DNA of 5,820 bases from Arenimonas sp. (lineage in GTDB: Bacteria > Pseudomonadota > Gammaproteobacteria > Xanthomonadales > Xanthomonadaceae). The DNA lies in assembly GCA_003497545.1 (NCBI GenBank), contig DNNT01000041.1, positions 1 to 5,820 on the forward strand, read 5' to 3'. Position 1 is the stretch's first letter. Each line of letters opens with the position of its first letter. The notes below the pieces were generated by a model. That model did no database searches, had not been told where the DNA came from, and was given only the letters and a program-made list of their open reading frames with translations. Positions 1 to 5,820 of the stretch are shown piece after piece. Position numbers and translations under genes: made by a program.

Positions 1-62
<62 letters not shown>

Positions 63-135
63 GACCCTGAACTCCGGAATAAAAGGATGGCGGCGGGGCG
101 ACGCGGTCGGGCCGCAGACGGGGGCCCAGACACGG
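63..135 (-). promoter_or_regulatory. purA leader with Shine-Dalgarno; no clear promoter
   Basis: This is the stretch between the upstream terminator and the purA start. It contains the purA ribosome binding site (GGAG at 75-72). The rest is GC-rich and holds no convincing -35/-10 pair. The only AT-rich hexamer, TTTTAT at 84-79, is too close to the start codon to be an ordinary -10 element. If the terminator is efficient, a purA promoter must lie here or overlap the terminator, but I cannot place it. Confidence 0.4.
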
Positions 136-161
136 AAAAAGCCGGAGGTCGCCCCGGCTTT
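136..161 (-). terminator. Rho-independent terminator after the hfq-hflKC-DUF2065 unit
   Basis: On the minus strand there is a perfect 8-bp stem, AAAGCCGG pairing with CCGGCTTT, around the 8-base loop GGCGACCT. It ends in a run of five T (140-136). This is the form of an intrinsic terminator for leftward transcription. It lies about 50 bases beyond the DUF2065 stop codon and about 75 bases before purA, so it marks the end of the operon. On the plus strand the downstream T run is only three long, so termination there would be weaker. Confidence 0.8.
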
Positions 162-180
162 GGGAAATTATCCCGGTTTT

Positions 181-206
181 GGCCGGCCGGGGCTACCCCG
201 CCGGCC
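181..206 (-). other. Strong GC hairpin just after DUF2065 stop
   Basis: An inverted repeat with arms GGCCGGC+GGGG and CCCC+GCCGGCC can form 11 base pairs with one bulged base (188) and a 3-base loop (193-195). It begins about seven bases after the DUF2065 stop. It is followed by AAAA rather than a T run on the minus strand, so it is not itself a canonical terminator. It could act as a 3'-end stabiliser or pause site ahead of the true terminator at 136-161. The pairing is read from sequence; the role is inferred. Confidence 0.5.
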
Positions 207-212
207 CGGCGG

Positions 213-398
213 CTAGCCGCGAACGAACTGCAGCGCCAGCAGGCCCAGGCCCACCATCACCGCCCCGGCCACCCGCAGCGGCTGCTCGCCCAGGGCCAAC
301 AACTGGGCCACGGCCCGCTTCCAGGCGCCCGGGGCCGCGAACAGCAGCAGCCCCTCGAGCACCAGCACCAGGCACAGTGCCGCCGACAGGTCGGTCAT
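213..398 (-). CDS. DUF2065 (YjeT-type) small inner-membrane protein
   Basis: A 61-residue protein of the DUF2065 family (E. coli YjeT), whose function is unknown. Two hydrophobic segments are visible, at about residues 4-22 and 42-58. Between them lies a basic, amphipathic stretch containing the family's typical pattern LVLEGLL...PGAWKR (about 12-28) and a later LR..G. It is therefore predicted to be a two-pass inner-membrane hairpin. The ATG at 398 lies five bases after the hflC stop and has only a weak GAG as possible ribosome binding site, so translation is probably coupled to hflC. E. coli yjeT likewise sits between hflC and purA, which strengthens the call. Codon use matches the neighbours. 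A link to HflKC/FtsH is suggested only by position. Confidence 0.88.
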   Translation of the reverse strand: MTDLSAALCLVLVLEGLLLFAAPGAWKRAVAQLLALGEQPLRVAGAVMVGLGLLALQFVRG

Positions 399-403
399 GG
401 CGC

Positions 404-1279
404 TCAGCGCTTGTCGCTGCCGAAGTAGCGCAGGAATTCCGAATCCGGGTCCAGCACCAGCACGGTCTGGCCGTCGGCCATCGAGTTACGGTAGGCCTCC
501 AGGCTGCGGTAGAAGGCGTAGAACTCGGCGTCCTGGCCGTAGGCCGCGGCGGCGATCTCGGCGGCGCGGGCGTCGCCCTCGCCTCGCAGCTTCTGGGCGT
601 CGCGCTCGGCCTCGGCGATGGTCACCTGGCGCTGGCGGTCGGCTTCGGAGCGAATGGTTTCACTCTGCTCCACGCCCTCGGCGCGCAGCTGGTTCGCCAC
701 CTGGGTGCGCTCGGTGCGCATGCGGCCGTAGACCGTGTCGAGGATGGTGCTGTCCTCGGGCAGGTTGATGCGCTTGATGCGCACGTCCACCACTTCCACG
801 CCCAGCGAGCCGGCACCGGCGTTGACCGCCGCCAGGAAGCTGCCGGAGAGTTCGGCGCGGCCGGCGGAAACGACTTCCTGCAGCGTGCGCTGGTTGATCT
901 CGTTGCGCAGGGCGTTCTTGACGATGGGCGTCAGGCGCTGGCGCGCGGCTTCCTCGCTGCCGCCGCTGGCGGCGCGGTAGTAGGTGGCCACGTCCTTGAT
1001 GCGCCACTTCACGAAGAAGTCGACGCTGACGTCCTTCTTCTCCGCGGTCAGGTAGCGCTCCGGGGCGTCGTCGAGCGACAGGATGCGCTGGTCGAACTTG
1101 CGCACGTCCTCCACCAGCGGCCACTTGAAGTGCAGGCCGGGCTTGAGGTCGGCGCGGGCGACCTTGCCCAGGTTGAGCACGATGGCCGTCTGGCCCTCGT
1201 TGACGATGAACACCGAACCCATGGCCGCGAGCAGCGCGGAGATGGCGATGAAGACGGCGAGCGTGAATCCACGGGTCAT
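404..1279 (-). CDS. hflC: HflC, SPFH-domain modulator of FtsH protease
   Basis: A 291-residue membrane protein that, with HflK, forms the large periplasm-facing cage around the FtsH AAA protease and modulates its access to membrane and cytoplasmic substrates. There is one N-terminal transmembrane/signal-anchor segment (about 6-25), then the SPFH (band 7) domain. Its typical features are VNEGQTAIVLNLGKV (27-40), the PGLHFKWP stretch (47-54) and LSLDDAPERYLTAEKKDV (68-84). A charged, Ala/Glu/Arg-rich helical segment runs from about 185 to 248, and the tail FYRSLEAYR...LDPDSEFLRYF is typical of HflC. It is shorter than the 334-residue E. coli protein. The ATG at 1279 follows the hflK stop by one base and has a good GGGAGG (1293-1288) eight bases upstream inside hflK, so the two genes are tightly coupled. 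No ftsH is in the window. Confidence 0.96.
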   Translation of the reverse strand: MTRGFTLAVFIAISALLAAMGSVFIVNEGQTAIVLNLGKVARADLKPGLHFKWPLVEDVRKFDQRILSLDDAPERYLTAEKKDVSVDFFVKWRIKDVATYYRAASGGSEEAARQRLTPIVKNALRNEINQRTLQEVVSAGRAELSGSFLAAVNAGAGSLGVEVVDVRIKRINLPEDSTILDTVYGRMRTERTQVANQLRAEGVEQSETIRSEADRQRQVTIAEAERDAQKLRGEGDARAAEIAAAAYGQDAEFYAFYRSLEAYRNSMADGQTVLVLDPDSEFLRYFGSDKR

Positions 1280-1280
1280 G

Positions 1281-2393
1281 TCAGCGGCCTCCCTGGCGGC
1301 GCTCGGGGCGCGGCGTGGCGTTCTCTTCGGGCGTGGCCTGGGTGGCCGGCATCCGGATCACCGGCGCCTCGGCCGGCACGTTGGCGCGCTGGCCGGCGCC
1401 GGCGGTGCCACCCAGCGGCAGGTACAGGATGTTGTTGTCGTCGCCCGCCATCACCTTCGGGTTGGCGGACAGCACCTGCTGCATGGTCTCGAGGTACAGG
1501 CGCTTGCGCGTGACCTCCGGCGCCTTGCGGTATTCGGCGGCGAGCAGGCTGAAACGTTCGGCGTCACCCTCGGCGCGGGCGATGGCCGCGGCGCGGTAAC
1601 CCTCGGCCTCGGTGCGCATGCGCGCGGCGACGCCTCGCGCCTCCGGCACCACCTTGCTGGCGTAGGCGCGGGCTTCGTTCTCGATGCGGTTCTTGTCTTC
1701 GCGGGCGCTGATGGCGTCGTCGAAGGCCTGCTTCACTTCCTCCGGCGGACGCGCGTCCTGCAGGTTGAAGTTCACCACCGTGAGGCCGGTCTGGTAGAAG
1801 TTCAGCGACTCCTGCAGGCGGTCCTTGGCGGCGATCACCAGCTCGGCGCGGTCAAACAGCACCGTGTCCATGTTGCTGCGGCCCACCACTTCGCGCACGG
1901 CGCTCTCGGCGGAATCCTTCAGGGTCTGCTCGGGGTTGACCGAGCCGAACAGGAACAGGCGCGGGTCGGTGCGGCTGAACTGGGCGTTGAACTTGATGTC
2001 GATCAGGTTTTCGTCCTTGGTCAGCACGCGCACCTGGTCGGTGATTTCCACCACCTCGGTGGCGGGCACCACGTACACGGTCTCGATCGGCCAGGGCCAC
2101 TTGAAGTTCGGGCCCGGGGTCATGACGCGGTTGTACTCGCCGAAGCGCAGCACGACGCCGCGCTGGCGCTCGTCCATCAGCTTGAAGCTGTTGAACACCA
2201 GCCAGATGCCGACCAGGCCGATCACCCAGGGCAGCGGGTTGAAGCTGCCCTGCGACGAACCGCCGCGGCCACCGCCGCCGCTGCCGCCGCCGAACATGCC
2301 CTTGAGGCGGTTCAGGAAGGCTTCGACCTCGTTGCCGGGGTCCTTGCCTTTCCAGGGATCTTGGTTGCCTTTGCCAGGCTGGTTCCAGGCCAT
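1281..2393 (-). CDS. hflK: HflK, SPFH-domain modulator of FtsH protease
   Basis: A 370-residue partner of HflC in the FtsH-regulating membrane complex. It opens with the family signature MAWNQPG...DPW, followed by a Gly-rich linker (about 34-46). A single transmembrane helix lies at about 54-70 (PLPWVIGLVGIWLVFNSF). The SPFH domain follows: DERQRGVVLRFGEYNRVMTPG (74-94), FKWPWPIE (97-104), then DENLIDIKFNAQF (127-139). A long charged helical region (about 215-290) is presumably the coiled-coil wall of the cage. The C-terminal 50 residues are Pro/Ala/Arg-rich, low in complexity and probably disordered. The start at 2393 is supported by GGAG (2403-2400) six bases upstream. It is shorter than E. 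coli HflK (419 residues) but has all recognisable regions. The HflK call over HflC rests on the N-terminal signature and linker. Confidence 0.96.
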   Translation of the reverse strand: MAWNQPGKGNQDPWKGKDPGNEVEAFLNRLKGMFGGGSGGGGRGGSSQGSFNPLPWVIGLVGIWLVFNSFKLMDERQRGVVLRFGEYNRVMTPGPNFKWPWPIETVYVVPATEVVEITDQVRVLTKDENLIDIKFNAQFSRTDPRLFLFGSVNPEQTLKDSAESAVREVVGRSNMDTVLFDRAELVIAAKDRLQESLNFYQTGLTVVNFNLQDARPPEEVKQAFDDAISAREDKNRIENEARAYASKVVPEARGVAARMRTEAEGYRAAAIARAEGDAERFSLLAAEYRKAPEVTRKRLYLETMQQVLSANPKVMAGDDNNILYLPLGGTAGAGQRANVPAEAPVIRMPATQATPEENATPRPERRQGGR

Positions 2394-2459
2394 GTGGTGC
2401 TCCGTGGCGCGCTTCCGGGGCCGGCGGGCTGGCGGGGGCCAGGGCCGGGGAATCGCGCG
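2394..2459 (-). other. 66-base spacer between hflX and hflK
   Basis: This is the largest gap inside the hfq-DUF2065 part of the cluster. It is extremely GC-rich and holds the hflK Shine-Dalgarno at its downstream end. A short CTGGC/GCCAG stem (5 bp, 4-base loop, 2429-2442) is possible, but no T run follows, so I do not call a terminator. No -10/-35 pair is recognisable. It could allow processing or differential expression of hflKC, but the sequence does not show this. Confidence 0.4.
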
Positions 2460-3776
2460 TCAGTCAGTGTCAGGATTGTAGGTAGGGGCGTCGGGGGTCA
2501 CAAGCAAGAGCGCGGACAGCGGATGGCCACCGGGTTCGGCCGCCAGCCTTTCTGCCACGGCGCGTGGCAAGTCCAGGTCAAGGCGCCAGCCGGACTCGTC
2601 CGTTGACTCGGCCTTCACGGCGCCGGCTTCGTGCAGGCGGGCGCGCAGGCGGCCCTGGCCCGGGTCCAGATGGAGCTCGGCGTGCAGGCGGCGGTCGAGG
2701 AAACGATCGGTAAGCAGCTCGCGCAGCAGGCCCAGGCCCTCGCCGGTCTTCGCCGACAGCCAGACGCGCTCGCGCCCTTCCACCGGCGGGTCGCGGCGCG
2801 GTGCGGCGCCTTCGATGCGGTCGATCTTGTTGAACACCAGCACCTGCGGGATGTCGCCGGCGCCGATCTCGGCCAGCACGGCGTCCACCTGGCCGATGCG
2901 CTCGTCGCGCAATTCGTCGGCGGCGTCCACCACGTGCAGCAGCAGGTCGGCGTCGCGCGCTTCGGACAGCGTGGAGCGGAAGGCCGCCACCAGTTCGTGC
3001 GGCAGGTCGCGCACGAAACCCACGGTGTCGGACAGCACCAGCGGCGCCACGCCCTCGATGCGGCGCGTGGTGGGGTCGAGCGTGGCGAACAGGCGGTCGT
3101 CGGCGTACACGCCCGAGCCGGTGAGCGTGTTGAACAGCGTGGACTTGCCGGCGTTGGTGTAGCCCACCAGCGCCACGCGCGGGATGTCGTTGCGCATGCG
3201 CGCGCGGCGCATCTGGGTACGCTGCACCTGCACCTTGTCCAGCCGCGCCTGCAGCGATTCGAGCTTCTTCTGCAGCATGCGCTTGTCGAGCTCGAGCTGG
3301 GTTTCGCCCGGGCCGCGCAGGCCGATGGCACCGCCGCGCTGGCGCTCGAGGTGGGTCCAGCCGCGCACCAGGCGCGTGGCCCAGTGCTTGAGCTGGGCCA
3401 GCTCGACCTGCAGCTTGCCTTCGTGGCTGGCGGCGCGCTGGGCGAAGATGTCCAGGATCAGGCCGGTGCGGTCCACCACGCGGCGCTTGAGCGCGCGCTC
3501 GAGGTTGCGCTCCTGGCCGGGCGTGAGCAGTTCGTTCACCAGCACCAGGTCGGCCTGGGTGGCTTCGCAGGCCGAGAGCACCTCGTCGAGCTTGCCGGTG
3601 CCGATGTAATAGGCCGGGTGCGGGCGCTCGACGCGGGCGGGCACGGTGCCGACCACGGTGGCGCCGGCCGAACGGGCCAGCTCGGTGAATTCCTCGAGGC
3701 GGGACGGATCCTGCTGGCCGGGCGGGTGCGGCTGGACCAGCAGGGCGCGTTCGCCCTTGCGGGCGCGCTCAAACAT
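2460..3776 (-). CDS. hflX: HflX, ribosome-splitting GTPase
   Basis: A 438-residue GTPase of the Obg-HflX superfamily. The family binds the 50S subunit or 70S ribosome and splits stalled or heat-damaged ribosomes. The N-terminal HflX domain (about 1-195) holds the conserved NLERALKRRVVDRTGLILDIFAQRA region (91-115), HEGKLQVELAQL (118-129) and the Gly-rich GLRGPGETQLE (152-162). The G domain has G1 GYTNAGKS (205-212), a conserved ATLDPT (231-236) at the switch I/G2 region, G3 DTVG (250-253), G4 NKID (316-319) and G5 SAK (341-343), so it appears catalytically intact. A C-terminal domain follows. E. coli HflX is 426 residues; the extra length is mostly a tail ending TPDAPTYNPDTD. The ATG at 3776 fits the family start (MFERxxxGERALLV) and lies 15 bases after hfq, with GGTGA close upstream (3784-3780). 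Confidence 0.97.
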   Translation of the reverse strand: MFERARKGERALLVQPHPPGQQDPSRLEEFTELARSAGATVVGTVPARVERPHPAYYIGTGKLDEVLSACEATQADLVLVNELLTPGQERNLERALKRRVVDRTGLILDIFAQRAASHEGKLQVELAQLKHWATRLVRGWTHLERQRGGAIGLRGPGETQLELDKRMLQKKLESLQARLDKVQVQRTQMRRARMRNDIPRVALVGYTNAGKSTLFNTLTGSGVYADDRLFATLDPTTRRIEGVAPLVLSDTVGFVRDLPHELVAAFRSTLSEARDADLLLHVVDAADELRDERIGQVDAVLAEIGAGDIPQVLVFNKIDRIEGAAPRRDPPVEGRERVWLSAKTGEGLGLLRELLTDRFLDRRLHAELHLDPGQGRLRARLHEAGAVKAESTDESGWRLDLDLPRAVAERLAAEPGGHPLSALLLVTPDAPTYNPDTD

Positions 3777-3791
3777 CAGTCACCCGGACGC

Positions 3792-4070
3792 TCAATCGTC
3801 CTGGCCCGCCTCGTCCTCGTCCTCGCCACCGGCGGACGCGACCTGGCCACCGCCCGGCCCCACGCGCACGTTGCGCGCCGGCACCACGGTGGAGATGGCG
3901 TGCTTGTAGACCATCTGGCTGACGGTGTTGCGCAGCAGGACGACGAACTGGTCGAAGCTCTCGATCGTGCCCTGCAGCTTGATGCCGTTGACCAGGTAGA
4001 TCGAGACGGGGATGCGCTCGCGGCGCAGGGCGTTCAGGAAGGGATCCTGGAGGGATTGGCCTTTGGACAT
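3792..4070 (-). CDS. hfq: Hfq, Sm-like RNA chaperone
   Basis: A 92-residue hexameric RNA chaperone that pairs small regulatory RNAs with mRNAs and influences mRNA stability. Residues 1-66 are almost identical to the E. coli protein. Visible RNA-contact residues are Q8, F42, K56 and H57 on the proximal face (KHAIS at 56-60), R16, R17 and R19 on the rim, and Y25, G29, I30 and K31 on the distal face. The C-terminal region is short: VRVGPGGG, then a strongly acidic tip [12 protein letters not shown]. The chosen start is the ATG at 4070, because [11 protein letters not shown] is the canonical N terminus and GGAG (4083-4080) sits nine bases before it. An in-frame ATG five codons upstream overlaps that GGAG and is unlikely to be used. 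hflX follows after 15 bases. Confidence 0.98.
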   Translation of the reverse strand: MSKGQSLQDPFLNALRRERIPVSIYLVNGIKLQGTIESFDQFVVLLRNTVSQMVYKHAISTVVPARNVRVGPGGGQVASAGGEDEDEAGQDD

Positions 4071-4098
4071 GCGGTTGGACTCCATCTTCTTATTGTGG
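4071..4098 (-). promoter_or_regulatory. hfq ribosome binding site with adjoining (ARN)3 A-rich run
   Basis: Reading towards hfq, the minus strand shows AATAAGAAG (4094-4086), then two bases, then the Shine-Dalgarno GGAG (4083-4080), then nine bases to the ATG. The nine-base run splits into three A-R-N triplets, the pattern bound by the distal face of Hfq in gammaproteobacteria. Hfq is known to repress translation of its own mRNA in E. coli, so this is a plausible autoregulatory site. The motif and positions are seen; binding is inferred. CACAAT (4097-4092) could alternatively be a weak -10 element, but no good -35 accompanies it. Confidence 0.5.
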
Positions 4099-4114
4099 CG
4101 CGCCAGCTGGCGCG
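4099..4114. repeat. Perfect 16-base palindrome in the hfq leader
   Basis: CGCGCCAGCTGGCGCG is a perfect inverted repeat, 28 bases upstream of the hfq ATG. As RNA it can form a 6-bp stem with an AGCU loop, just upstream of the A-rich run and Shine-Dalgarno. As DNA it could be a dimeric repressor site. The symmetry is certain; in such GC-rich DNA some palindromes are expected by chance, so the function is uncertain. Confidence 0.6.
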
Positions 4115-4118
4115 GTTT

Positions 4119-4140
4119 GCGGCCAAAGGGTCCGGGCCGC
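4119..4140 (-). other. Small hairpin between miaA and hfq
   Basis: On the minus strand GCGGCC and GGCCGC form a perfect 6-bp stem around a 10-base loop. It begins 21 bases after the miaA stop. AAACCG follows instead of a T run, so it is not an intrinsic terminator, and miaA transcripts can probably continue into hfq. It may be an mRNA stabilising or processing structure. Confidence 0.4.
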
Positions 4141-4161
4141 GAGTGTTGGCAGTCTAGCAGC

Positions 4162-5109
4162 CTAGGACTCGGGCGCACGGGCAAGGAACAGCGCCAGCGC
4201 CTGCTCCAGCCCGTCCCGTTCAGTGGCCGGGTCGAACCAGCGGGCGTCCAGCCGCGCGCGCAGCCAGGTGAGCTGCCGCTTGGCCAGCTGCCGCGTCGCG
4301 GCGATGGCTTCCTCCCTGAAGGTGGAGGCATCCGTGCGGCCTTCAAGGTGGGCCCAGGCCTGGCGGTAGCCGACGGCGCGCATCGAGGGCAGGTCCGGGT
4401 GCAGGCGCGGGTCGGCGCGCAGCCGGCGCACTTCGTCCAGGAAGCCCTCTGCCAGCATCTGGTCGAAGCGCCGGGCGATGCGCTCGTGCAGCACCGCGCG
4501 GTCGGCCGGCGCCAGCACCAGCCTCAGCACGCGGAAGGGAAAACGCCGCGGCGCGCCGGCGCGCTGCCAGTCGCTGATGGGCCGGCCGGTGAGCCGGAAC
4601 ACTTCCAGCGCGCGGGTGATGCGCTGGGTATCGGCGGGTTTGATGCGCTGGACGGCGGCGGGGTCCACCGCCGCCATCTCGGCGTGCAGGGCCGCCCAGC
4701 CGCGTTCGCCGGCTTCGCGCGCAATGTGCTCGCGCTGCGCCGGGTCAGCCTCGGGCATGTCCGAGAGGCCGTCGAGCAGCGCGCTGAAATACAAGCCCGT
4801 GCCGCCCACCAGCAGCGGCACCCGGCCGCGGGCCGCCAGGGCCAACATCGGCGGCAGCGCCTCGCGGGCGAAATCGGCCGCGGAAAACACCTCGTGCGGG
4901 TCGCGCACGTCCACCAGGTGGTGCGGCGCCAGGGCGCGGGTGGCGGCGTCGGGCTTGGCGGCCCCGATGTCGAGGCCGCGGTACACCAGCGCCGAATCCA
5001 CGCTGATGACCTCGGTGCCCAGGCGCTGGGCCCAGTCCACGGCCAGCGCGGTCTTGCCCGAGGCCGTCGGGCCCATCAGGGCGATGGCCGGCGGGCGGGT
5101 ATCCCGCAC
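4162..5109 (-). CDS. miaA: tRNA dimethylallyltransferase MiaA
   Basis: A 315-residue enzyme that transfers a dimethylallyl group from dimethylallyl diphosphate to N6 of A37 in tRNAs reading codons that start with U. This is the first step to ms2i6A and improves codon-anticodon pairing. The sequence shows the P-loop GPTASGKT (13-20), [16 protein letters not shown] (38-53) with the Asp near the catalytic centre, VGGTGLYF (101-108), the RAVGYRQ motif (244-250) and [10 protein letters not shown] (273-282). Its length is normal for the family. The start is a GTG at 5109, four bases after the putP stop; the family usually has only 10-15 residues before the P-loop, so the next ATG (residue 12) would begin immediately before the P-loop and is rejected. 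No Shine-Dalgarno is visible, which suggests coupling to putP translation. Confidence 0.96.
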   Translation of the reverse strand: MRDTRPPAIALMGPTASGKTALAVDWAQRLGTEVISVDSALVYRGLDIGAAKPDAATRALAPHHLVDVRDPHEVFSAADFAREALPPMLALAARGRVPLLVGGTGLYFSALLDGLSDMPEADPAQREHIAREAGERGWAALHAEMAAVDPAAVQRIKPADTQRITRALEVFRLTGRPISDWQRAGAPRRFPFRVLRLVLAPADRAVLHERIARRFDQMLAEGFLDEVRRLRADPRLHPDLPSMRAVGYRQAWAHLEGRTDASTFREEAIAATRQLAKRQLTWLRARLDARWFDPATERDGLEQALALFLARAPES

Positions 5110-5113
5110 GGGC

Positions 5114-5820
5114 TCAGGCGCCGCTGCGGCGCAGTTCGCCCTGCACCGAGTCGAACATCCCTTCCATGGCCGGCGACGGCGGCCGGCCCAGGCGGCTGAC
5201 CACCACGATGGCCAGGGTGGCGAAGGCCACGCCCGGCACCATTTCGTACAGGCCGGTGCCCAGTTGCTTCCAGCCGATCACGGTGGCGGCGCCGACCAGC
5301 ATGCCGGCCAGCGCGCCGTTGCGAGTCATGCGCTTCCAGAACAGCGACAGCACCACCACCGGGCCGAAGGCGGCGCCGAAGCCGGCCCAGGCGTAGCTGA
5401 CCAGGCCCAGCACGCGGCTGTCGGGGTCGGCGGCCAGCCAGATAGCCAGCAGGGCCACGCCCAGCACGGCCAGGCGGCCCACCCACACCAGCTCGCGCTG
5501 GCCGGCGCCCGGGCGCAGGAAACCCTTGTAGAAGTCTTCGGTGATCGCGCTCGAGCACACCAGCAGCTGGCAGCTCAGCGTGCTCATCACCGCCGCCAGG
5601 ATGGCCGAGAGCAGGATGCCGGCAACCCAGGGATTGAACAGCAGCGTCGAGAGCTCGATGAACACCCGCTCGGGGTTGGCGCCCACCGCCGCGGCCTTGC
5701 CCGGATTCGCCTGGAACCAGGCGATGCCGAAGAAACCCACCGCCATCGCGCCGGCCAGGCACAGCACCATCCAGGTCATGCCGATGCGCCGCGCCTGCGG
5801 GATCACAGCCAGCGAATCGG
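5114..5820 (-). CDS. putP: Sodium/proline symporter PutP, C-terminal 234 residues (partial)
   Basis: The C-terminal part of a sodium:solute symporter (SSS family) that imports proline with Na+ across the inner membrane. The frame is open to the right edge; the upstream residues read [17 protein letters not shown], so the GTG at 5806 is an internal Val codon and the true start lies outside the window. The visible part has about five hydrophobic segments. PutP hallmarks are [41 protein letters not shown] and [19 protein letters not shown]. The Ser-Thr of AVMSTLSC (visible residues 79-80) corresponds to the Na+-site pair Ser340/Thr341 of E. coli PutP, and the distance from there to the C terminus is similar. 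These blocks point to PutP rather than another SSS transporter. The stop is four bases before miaA. Confidence 0.93.
   Translation of the reverse strand, partial: DSLAVIPQARRIGMTWMVLCLAGAMAVGFFGIAWFQANPGKAAAVGANPERVFIELSTLLFNPWVAGILLSAILAAVMSTLSCQLLVCSSAITEDFYKGFLRPGAGQRELVWVGRLAVLGVALLAIWLAADPDSRVLGLVSYAWAGFGAAFGPVVVLSLFWKRMTRNGALAGMLVGAATVIGWKQLGTGLYEMVPGVAFATLAIVVVSRLGRPPSPAMEGMFDSVQGELRRSGA
5118..5132. repeat. 15-base inverted repeat at the putP-miaA junction
   Basis: Seven-base arms (GCGCCGC and GCGGCGC) surround one central base. In RNA this would form about 6 bp with a 3-base loop. It ends one base before the putP stop codon and eight bases before the miaA GTG, which is where a miaA Shine-Dalgarno would be expected. 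It is within putP coding sequence. The symmetry is seen; an effect on miaA translation is inferred. Confidence 0.5.

Noticed and set aside
79..84. TTTTAT as a -10 element for purA
   Set aside because: It would place the transcription start within the Shine-Dalgarno sequence, and no -35 is visible.
166..175. GATAAT on the minus strand as a -10 element for purA
   Set aside because: No -35 hexamer is found at 16-18 bases upstream, and a transcript starting there would run straight into the terminator at 161-136.
179..1513. Long plus-strand open frame antisense to DUF2065, hflC and part of hflK
   Set aside because: It is a shadow of high GC at third positions: the predicted protein is low-complexity Ala/Gly/Arg/Val-rich with no recognisable domain and lies over well-supported minus-strand genes.
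1083..2606. Plus-strand open frame of about 500 codons antisense to hflK
   Set aside because: It shows the same GC-driven antisense effect. Its His/Ala/Val/Gly-rich composition mirrors hflK codons, and no family motif is seen.
2631..4157. Plus-strand open frame of about 500 codons antisense to hflX and hfq
   Set aside because: It is antisense to two strongly identified genes, has biased composition and shows no domain.
4071..4346. N-terminal extension of the hfq frame upstream of 4070
   Set aside because: The upstream open frame runs into miaA, is Arg/Pro/Ser-rich and has no Hfq homology. The canonical [11 protein letters not shown] start with its own Shine-Dalgarno at 4083-4080 decides the start.
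4012..5199. Plus-strand open frame antisense to miaA
   Set aside because: It overlaps miaA completely, has low-complexity composition and no motif.
5804..5806. GTG as the start of a 230-residue transporter
   Set aside because: The frame continues upstream to the window edge with residues that fit PutP, so this is an internal Val codon of a gene cut by the window.

Overview
The window is a compact, very GC-rich chromosomal segment in which every supported gene lies on the minus strand. It is the classic gammaproteobacterial hfq superoperon region. Read in the direction of transcription (right to left) the order is putP (3' part), miaA, hfq, hflX, hflK, hflC, a small DUF2065/YjeT-type membrane protein gene, and purA (first 20 codons). 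The Hfq core is nearly the textbook gammaproteobacterial sequence. Its segment after the Sm fold ([11 protein letters not shown]) and short acidic tail resemble Xanthomonadales/Lysobacterales Hfq as I remember it. With the high GC and gene order, this suggests a member of that order or a close gammaproteobacterial relative; the lineage is an inference, not an identification.

Layout: 5114-5820 encodes the C-terminal half of a PutP sodium/proline symporter. Four bases after its stop, miaA (4162-5109) starts at a GTG without a visible Shine-Dalgarno sequence. A 91-base spacer then holds a small hairpin, a perfect 16-base palindrome, an A-rich (ARN)3 run and the hfq ribosome binding site. hfq (3792-4070), hflX (2460-3776), hflK (1281-2393), hflC (404-1279) and DUF2065 (213-398) follow with gaps of 15, 66, 1 and 5 bases, so they are very probably co-transcribed. 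A clear intrinsic terminator at 136-161 closes this unit before purA, which starts at 62 and runs off the left edge.

Functionally, MiaA modifies A37 of tRNAs that read U-starting codons, Hfq matches small RNAs to mRNAs, HflX rescues stalled or heat-damaged ribosomes, and HflK/HflC form the membrane cage that holds and modulates the FtsH protease. The shared theme is post-transcriptional control and protein quality control. PutP (proline/osmolyte uptake) and PurA (AMP synthesis) are metabolic neighbours. All families are well known and I found no sign of a mobile element, CRISPR array, RNA gene, phage or defence system. The points most worth a second look are the hfq leader architecture, the unusual miaA start, putP as the miaA neighbour, and the terminator separating purA.
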